Positions 1-4,161 of a DNA stretch of 7,245 bases are shown here, in pieces; the first letter of the stretch is position 1, and the number at the start of each line of letters is the position of its first letter. Below the pieces are notes generated by a model that did not search any database, was not told where the DNA came from, and saw nothing but the letters and a program-made list of their open reading frames with translations. The position numbers were made by a program, and so were the translations under genes. Origin of the DNA: Clostridia bacterium (GTDB lineage: Bacteria; Bacillota; Clostridia; Oscillospirales; CAG-272); NCBI GenBank assembly GCA_017466495.1, contig JAFTUB010000205.1, positions 1 through 7,245 of the forward strand, in the 5' to 3' direction.

Positions 1-797
1 AAATCCACGCAGTTTTTGCATATGCCACATTCCTCGCAGTAGTTGCCCTCACCGCCGCGGCATTCGAAGCATACCCCGCAGTCGCCGCAGAGCTGATCGT
101 CACCGCAATTTTCGCAGACCGCATTGCATTCGGGACAGATGACGGCGCATTCCGAGCAGCCTTCACTGCATCCGACGCAGACCTGATCCACGCAGAATTT
201 GCATTTGTTGCAGTTAAGACAGTAGTTGCCCTCACCGCCCACACAGTCATAGCAGGTTCCGCAGTCTTCGCAAATGCCGCCGTCTGCGCACTCTTCGCAT
301 TTTTCCTGGCATTGTTCGCAGATCAGGACACACTCGGAACAGCCCCTGCCGCATTCACATATGTATTCCGTGCAGAATTTACATAGCTGGCATTCCGCGC
401 AGTAGTTGCCTTCGCCGCCGAGACAGTCAAAGCAGGTGCCACAGTCCTTGCACATCTCGTCTTCGGCGCAGTTGTAGCAGGCTTCGTAGCATAGTTCGCA
501 CCCGGTGGTGCATCTTCCGCAGCCGTCGCCGCAGTAGCAGATCCACTCGGCACAGTTGATACAGATGTCGCAGACGGAGCAGTATGCCTCATTGCCTGCA
601 CAATCGGGACATTTTTCACAGTCATCGCAGATCCATTCGGCACATTCGGAGCATTTTTCGCCGCACTCCGAGCAGACCGTGCCGGTGGTCTCGTAGCAGC
701 CGCGGCACTTGTCGTCACATTCGCAGTGATCCTCCAGGCAGTTGCCGCAGTCATCACACAGTTCATGGTCATCGTCGCAGGCACCGCAGTAGCCGCA
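1..797 (-). repeat. Tandem 16-cysteine repeat of about 60 residues (180-183 bp)
   Basis: Units begin at residues 110 (797-630, shorter, 14 Cys), 166 (629-453), 225 (452-273), 285 (272-90) and 346 (89-1, cut by the window edge). Unit lengths are 56, 59, 60 and 61 residues. Spacing is C-x2-C-x2-C-x2-C-x6/7-C-x2-C-x2-C-x2-C-x4-C-x1/2-C, then CxxC pairs every seven residues, with five residues to the next unit. The last three units share GGEGNYC. The plus-strand block AGTAGTTGCCCTCACCGCC occurs at 38 and 221, and at 401 with two differences, which confirms DNA-level repeat homology. Confidence 0.93.
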
Positions 798-1124
798 GTG
801 GTGTTCCTCATAGCAGCTGGTGCCGGAGCCTTCGCCGCAGTGATCGCCGTTGTCGCACTTCCAGTCATCATAGCGCCAGGCGCCGCAGTGATCGCACTCC
901 ACGCCGTCCTCATAGGCGGCGGAAACGGGAAGCGCTGCGCAGGAGAGGACAAAGTCGAAAATACTTCCGCAAATCGACAGCAGATCAATGTTCTCGTGTT
1001 CATCCCCATGATCATGGCCGTCGTGGAGATGGTTATGGGCATGGAGATCCATGTCCGGCATCCCGCCAAATAAGAGCAGGAGGCAAAGGAAGAAGCTCAA
1101 AAATTTTTGCAATTGGTCTTTCAT
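1..1124 (-). CDS. Extremely cysteine-rich repeat protein, exported or membrane-associated (partial, runs off left edge)
   Basis: The frame is open from ATG 1124 to the window edge: 374 complete codons with no stop, so the C-terminus is missing. By hand count about 78 of 374 residues are Cys, about a quarter of all residues after position 76. Residues 8-21 are a hydrophobic export or membrane segment after K2 and K7. Residues 28-43 are His-rich (seven His). Residues 49-70 form a second hydrophobic stretch ending in SAA. From residue 110 there are tandem units starting at 110, 166, 225, 285 and 346; complete ones carry 16 Cys in CxxC steps. Apart from Cys the protein is acidic. The Cys and His content suggests metal binding, in the manner of metallothioneins or clustered zinc ribbons, or a disulfide-bonded rod. 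It resembles no bacterial family I can name. Confidence 0.9.
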   Translation of the reverse strand, partial: MKDQLQKFLSFFLCLLLLFGGMPDMDLHAHNHLHDGHDHGDEHENIDLLSICGSIFDFVLSCAALPVSAAYEDGVECDHCGAWRYDDWKCDNGDHCGEGSGTSCYEEHHCGYCGACDDDHELCDDCGNCLEDHCECDDKCRGCYETTGTVCSECGEKCSECAEWICDDCEKCPDCAGNEAYCSVCDICINCAEWICYCGDGCGRCTTGCELCYEACYNCAEDEMCKDCGTCFDCLGGEGNYCAECQLCKFCTEYICECGRGCSECVLICEQCQEKCEECADGGICEDCGTCYDCVGGEGNYCLNCNKCKFCVDQVCVGCSEGCSECAVICPECNAVCENCGDDQLCGDCGVCFECRGGEGNYCEECGICKNCVD

Positions 1125-1130
1125 TGGTTA

Positions 1131-1137
1131 CCTCTTT
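1131..1137 (-). promoter_or_regulatory. Ribosome binding site of the cysteine-rich gene
   Basis: The minus strand reads AAAGAGG, followed by 6 bases to ATG at 1124. It lies in a 64-base gap (1125-1188). I see no clear hairpin terminator or promoter hexamers in that gap, but it is the largest gap in the cluster and an independent promoter cannot be excluded. Confidence 0.75.
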
Positions 1138-1188
1138 CACCACATAATTTTGCCGGACCGTATCCGACATCCCATGCTGTGGTTGGCG

Positions 1189-2106
1189 TTATGGCCGGGG
1201 TGTTCCGCATTCCGCGCAGAATTTTCCTTCGTTTTTGCTGCCGCATCGGGGACACTGCCAGTCTTTCTCGGGCCGCAGTGCCCCGCATTCCGGGCAGAAT
1301 TTGCCGCTGCTCTCGCTTCCGCAGAAGGCGCATTTCCACACGCTCTCCTTCGGATGGGCGTCCTGCCCCGGGACATCGAGCTCGGGGGCTGGTTCACCTG
1401 CCGTTTCCTGCAGGCTGGGGTTCATTCCCCTGAACTTTGCCTGCTGTTCCAGGAACGTGTCGGAATAACCGGAAATCGGGCCCAGGATGATGTCCCGGAC
1501 AGTGGGGATATGGTTCATGCGCGCGATGTGGGTCTTCAGCTCGGAGACACGCATCTGCCATTCCGCATACAGATCATCCTCTTTGCTTTCGGGGCGGCTC
1601 TCGGGGTTCAGATCCACCGTGATCTCATCAAACCACGGGGAATCGATCCGGAAGGTGATGCGGAATTCATATGCATAGCTGTATCGCGGCGGGGTGTAGC
1701 TTTTTTCGTTGCCCTGGCTGTCCTCATAGAAGATCTCTTCTTTGTTATCTTCAATGTCAGCCTCGCAGGCGATGATCTGTGCCACATCAATGATGTCGGG
1801 ATTGTCCTCCCGGAAATCGGAAGCCGACGTCACGATCATCTTTTTTGCATTCAGGTCGAGATAGATTTTTTCATCCTCGCCATAGACAAGGGTGGGGTGG
1901 AAGGAGTCCAGTGCACTTCGGTTTTCCTCCCGATATGCCAGCTGTGCGCGGATCTCCTCCACGGTGGAAGAGCGGCGCTCACGGAAGAAGGGGGAGAGCT
2001 TGCGGGCGCAATCCTTGCAAAGGTTTCCGTCCTCCAGCTTCCGATTGCCGAGAAAACCGATCTTTTCTCCGCACACCGAGCAGAATTTCTTGTCAAACAG
2101 CCCCAT
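1189..2106 (-). CDS. DUF4428-type protein with N-terminal Cys4 module and two C-terminal zinc ribbons, 305 residues
   Basis: The N-terminus holds a Cys4 module (C9-x2-C12-x17-C30-x2-C33) with the run CGEKIGFLGNRKLEDG, then PFFRERR and VEEIRAQLAYREENR. This is the pattern I associate with DUF4428, which binds zinc and has no known biochemical role. A central beta-rich region (about 70-165, with KIYLDLNAKKMIVT at 80-93) and a helical segment (about 178-228) follow. The protein ends in two zinc ribbons: C259, C262, C271, C274 and C285, C288, C297, C300, each C-x2-C-x8-C-x2-C with the ribbon ends FCPECGALRP and FCAECGTPRP. There is no signal peptide, so it is cytoplasmic. The start 30 bases after the lipoprotein stop is set by AGGAGG. 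Three zinc sites on one non-enzymatic scaffold suggest a binding or adaptor role (inference). Confidence 0.93.
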   Translation of the reverse strand: MGLFDKKFCSVCGEKIGFLGNRKLEDGNLCKDCARKLSPFFRERRSSTVEEIRAQLAYREENRSALDSFHPTLVYGEDEKIYLDLNAKKMIVTSASDFREDNPDIIDVAQIIACEADIEDNKEEIFYEDSQGNEKSYTPPRYSYAYEFRITFRIDSPWFDEITVDLNPESRPESKEDDLYAEWQMRVSELKTHIARMNHIPTVRDIILGPISGYSDTFLEQQAKFRGMNPSLQETAGEPAPELDVPGQDAHPKESVWKCAFCGSESSGKFCPECGALRPEKDWQCPRCGSKNEGKFCAECGTPRP

Positions 2107-2113
2107 GGTCACG

Positions 2114-2119
2114 CCTCCT
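2114..2119 (-). promoter_or_regulatory. Ribosome binding site that fixes the start of the DUF4428-type gene
   Basis: The minus strand reads AGGAGG, followed by 7 bases to ATG at 2106. An in-frame GTG at 2112 is only 1 base from the site and is therefore unlikely to be used. Confidence 0.88.
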
Positions 2120-2136
2120 GTACATTTTGCCGGGGG

Positions 2137-2994
2137 TCAGTCATCCTCAGTACCGGAATCAGCCGGCGGCGTTTCGCTCAGCAACTGATTCAGCGTACGG
2201 ACAAATTCGCCATATCCCCGGGGGTAATTTGCCGAGCCTTCGGCGCGGATCGTTGTTCCGCCATTCACCGCAGCGGTAAACATAAATATATCCCCGTCCG
2301 TCACATTTGCGGGATGCCGGCCGAGAAAGCCGTCCCAGCTCAGGACATTGCAGGAATTGAGCAGGTCAAGCAGCGCATCCGGGCTGCAGAAAATATTTTT
2401 TTCCGGTTTGCGCACTTCCTTGCCGTCGGCATAAGAAAACCGGTATAGGGAGATCCGGGCGGGATCTCCCCCTTCGATGACATATTCCTCGGTCACCCGC
2501 ATACCGTTGATGCGGAGGTTCACCTGTTCAACAGAAGTGATCTTTCGCGACAGTTCGCGAAGAAGCATCGCAAACACAGCATCCAGCACTTTGTCGGAGA
2601 GCTCCTTCTGCTTTTCTTTTCCGTTGGCATAGGTCAGAGTCAGCTTTTGTACGGTACTGTCCGACACGGTGAATGGGGAGAATGGAGCGCTTTTTTTGTT
2701 CGGAAGACTGTCCAGTTTCATGCCGCGGAGCTGCCGCACCGCTGCCTCGGACAGGACGGTCCCCGTTTCCGAGGCATATGCCGTCCCGTCCCGGTCGGTA
2801 CAATATCCTGTCAGAAGCATCTGCCCGGGCTCATTGGGGAAAATGTGAAAGTGAAAACACTGTGCGGCATTCATGTGACTGCGGCTCACCGTGAGCTGCT
2901 GCCACTCGCTCTCCCCCTTTCCTCCACAGCCAAACAGCCCGAACAGGATCGAAATGGTCATCATTGCTGCCAAAAGCTTTGATTTTACGCCCAC
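2137..2994 (-). CDS. Lipoprotein of unknown function, about 285 residues
   Basis: The frame continues upstream of 2994, but a GTG there gives a compact lipoprotein signal: two lysines (4 and 6), a hydrophobic stretch (7-22) and L20-F21-G22-C23 with Cys23 as the lipidated residue, followed by a GGKGESE linker. No clear Shine-Dalgarno precedes this GTG, which overlaps the preceding gene by 10 bases, so coupled translation is probable and the exact start is uncertain. The exported part seems to have two halves. The first has the strands HMNAAQCFHFHIFP and LTLTYANGKEKQ. The second has RISLYRFSYADGKE, FMFTAAVNGGTTIRAEGS and the helix EFVRTLNQLL. The end is acidic (SGTEDD). I recognise no named family and no catalytic residues. 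A ligand-binding or envelope-associated role is a guess from localisation only. Confidence 0.82.
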   Translation of the reverse strand: MGVKSKLLAAMMTISILFGLFGCGGKGESEWQQLTVSRSHMNAAQCFHFHIFPNEPGQMLLTGYCTDRDGTAYASETGTVLSEAAVRQLRGMKLDSLPNKKSAPFSPFTVSDSTVQKLTLTYANGKEKQKELSDKVLDAVFAMLLRELSRKITSVEQVNLRINGMRVTEEYVIEGGDPARISLYRFSYADGKEVRKPEKNIFCSPDALLDLLNSCNVLSWDGFLGRHPANVTDGDIFMFTAAVNGGTTIRAEGSANYPRGYGEFVRTLNQLLSETPPADSGTEDD

Positions 2995-3548
2995 GGATCT
3001 TCGGACTTGGGCTTGCGGATGCCTACCAGCAGGAACTGTTCCCACAGGTACCACTTGCCGTCGGAGGTCATGCGCAGAACGATCTCCCGGGGGCTGTCGG
3101 CACCGCCGCTTCGGATGAAGAGCTTCTTGTAGCCTTCGTTGGCATCGGAATACGCACCCGATTCCACGGTGATGGTGAAGGGGGTGTCGGGGGTGTAATC
3201 ATTGGCGGGAACAGCACCCTTGAAGTAGGAGAAGGGAACATGGTGCCCTTCACTGAAGCGCTCGTTGAGGAAGGAAATCTGGAAATTGTTCAGCGGGCGG
3301 GGGCCAAGCAGGAAGTTCATCATTTCCCGGCCGATCTCACGGTCGGCGGCGTAAGCGCAGAGGGCGCATACGGTCAGCGCGGCGGTGGCGAATGGGCTGG
3401 TGAGGGATGCTTCGGGCAAGGCCTGCAGCTCGGCAAGGCTTTCGGGAAGTGCGGTGAAAGTGAAGGTTTCTTTGTCGGCAAAAGTTTGTGCCGCTGCGGT
3501 TTTCACCGCAGTCTGTACGTTTTTCTTCAGCTTGTCGAAAATTGACAT
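2985..3548 (-). CDS. Cytoplasmic DUF6935-like protein, 187 residues
   Basis: Starting at ATG 3548 the product begins MSIFDKLKKN, a basic amphipathic helix (about 1-22) rather than a signal peptide, so the protein is likely cytoplasmic or membrane-peripheral. Residues about 28-60 contain the run FTALPESLAELQALPEASL, then a helix with CALCAYAA (61-68) and a pair of basic/acidic turns (DREIG, 69-73). The C-terminal half has the strand KLFIRSGGADSPR (142-154) and the motif WYLWEQFLLVGIRKPKSEDP (166-185). From memory this pattern fits the DUF6935 family, a family of unknown function in Clostridia that is often found beside zinc-ribbon proteins; a profile search is needed to confirm it. No enzyme motif is visible. 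It lies 17 bases after the preceding stop, and the next gene overlaps its end. Confidence 0.88.
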   Translation of the reverse strand: MSIFDKLKKNVQTAVKTAAAQTFADKETFTFTALPESLAELQALPEASLTSPFATAALTVCALCAYAADREIGREMMNFLLGPRPLNNFQISFLNERFSEGHHVPFSYFKGAVPANDYTPDTPFTITVESGAYSDANEGYKKLFIRSGGADSPREIVLRMTSDGKWYLWEQFLLVGIRKPKSEDPWA

Positions 3549-3556
3549 CACATAAT

Positions 3557-3561
3557 CCTCC
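3557..3561 (-). promoter_or_regulatory. Ribosome binding site that decides the start of the DUF6935-like gene
   Basis: The minus strand reads GGAGG, followed by 8 bases to ATG at 3548. The site overlaps the codons after an upstream in-frame ATG at 3563, which itself is preceded only by an A-rich stretch without Shine-Dalgarno. The ATG at 3548 is therefore the better start. Confidence 0.85.
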
Positions 3562-3565
3562 ATTT

Positions 3566-4141
3566 TTATTTAGTTTCCGGTTGGGTTGCCGCGCCGAACA
3601 GCATAATCAGCGCCCGCTCGGCTTGGAGCGGCAGAAATCCGCTTTGATTATCATGAACATCAATGCGCTCGCCGCTGGCGTAGATGATGTGCAGGGTCTC
3701 GCCGTACATATCCGGCAGACCGCTGACGGTGTGGTAGTAGCCGTTGTACTGTGCGAAATCGTGCGCCGCAACGATCTCCTGCAGGCGTGCCATGAAATCC
3801 GTATCTGCTTTGTACTCGGCTTTGTCTGATTTTCCCTGCCGATCGTGCCAGTCATACGTCACCAGCACTTCTCCGTCCCGGACGACAGCGCCCAGACGGT
3901 AGACACGGTGTCCCAGTCCGTCGGTTTCGTACGATGCAAACAGGGAAATCTCCCCGTGAAATTCGGTGATTTCAGTAGATTCGATGACTTTTGGTGCATC
4001 GGCCCAGTGGCGTTTGACCACACCGCCGTCGATGTCGTCATTACTTTGTGCCGAGCGTCTGCAGCAGGCTGCAGTAATGCAGCCTGCCACAGCCGCAGCA
4101 GTGATTCCCAGGCCGAGCAGAATCCAATTCAGTTTAATCAC
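3566..4141 (-). CDS. Membrane-anchored protein or lipoprotein of unknown function, 191 residues
   Basis: The protein starts at GTG with a strong Shine-Dalgarno sequence. Residues 5-27 are hydrophobic, and V18-A19-G20-C21 fits a lipobox, so it may be a lipoprotein. Cys26-Cys27-Arg-Arg follow directly, so a simple N-terminal membrane anchor is also possible. The rest is a soluble domain (about residues 50-187) with alternating beta strands and one helix. Visible elements are DFMARLQEIVAAHDFAQYNG (115-134), the turn SGLPDMYG (140-147), and the strand LHIIYASGERI (150-160) followed by DN (164-165). I do not recognise a named family, although this pattern looks like that of small lipoproteins common in Oscillospiraceae. 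It sits 20 bases after the surface protein and 17 before the next start, so it is almost surely co-transcribed. No catalytic motif is evident. Confidence 0.85.
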   Translation of the reverse strand: MIKLNWILLGLGITAAAVAGCITAACCRRSAQSNDDIDGGVVKRHWADAPKVIESTEITEFHGEISLFASYETDGLGHRVYRLGAVVRDGEVLVTYDWHDRQGKSDKAEYKADTDFMARLQEIVAAHDFAQYNGYYHTVSGLPDMYGETLHIIYASGERIDVHDNQSGFLPLQAERALIMLFGAATQPETK

Positions 4142-4150
4142 CCCGGTCTT

Positions 4151-4157
4151 CCTCCTT
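4151..4157 (-). promoter_or_regulatory. Ribosome binding site that fixes the GTG start of the 191-residue gene
   Basis: The minus strand reads AAGGAGG, followed by 9 bases to GTG at 4141. No ATG lies at a fitting distance, so the GTG is the likely start. The site lies in the 20-base gap after the surface-protein stop. Confidence 0.85.
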
Positions 4158-4161
4158 GGGC

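Noticed and set aside
1..797. CRISPR-like direct repeats (19-base blocks at 38, 221 and 401)
   Set aside because: The spacing of 180-183 bases and the open coding frame through all units show that they are protein repeats. There are no short regular spacers and no cas genes.
225..1000. Classical 4Fe-4S ferredoxin domains in the CxxCxxC runs
   Set aside because: The fourth cysteine follows at x2, not x3 with Pro, and flanking ferredoxin residues are missing. Fe-S binding is kept only as an experimental alternative.
323..1069. A 248-codon minus-strand frame rich in Ala, Thr and Met
   Set aside because: It is a shifted-frame shadow of the cysteine-rich gene. The competing frame has a Shine-Dalgarno, an export-type N-terminus and ordered cysteine repeats.
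1125..1188. Terminator or promoter in the 64-base gap before the cysteine-rich gene
   Set aside because: I could find no stable inverted repeat with a T run and no convincing pair of promoter hexamers at proper spacing.
1051..2448. A 465-codon open frame on the plus strand
   Set aside because: It spans antisense across two minus-strand genes (the DUF4428-type protein and part of the lipoprotein), crosses their boundary, and shows no domain or ribosome binding site.
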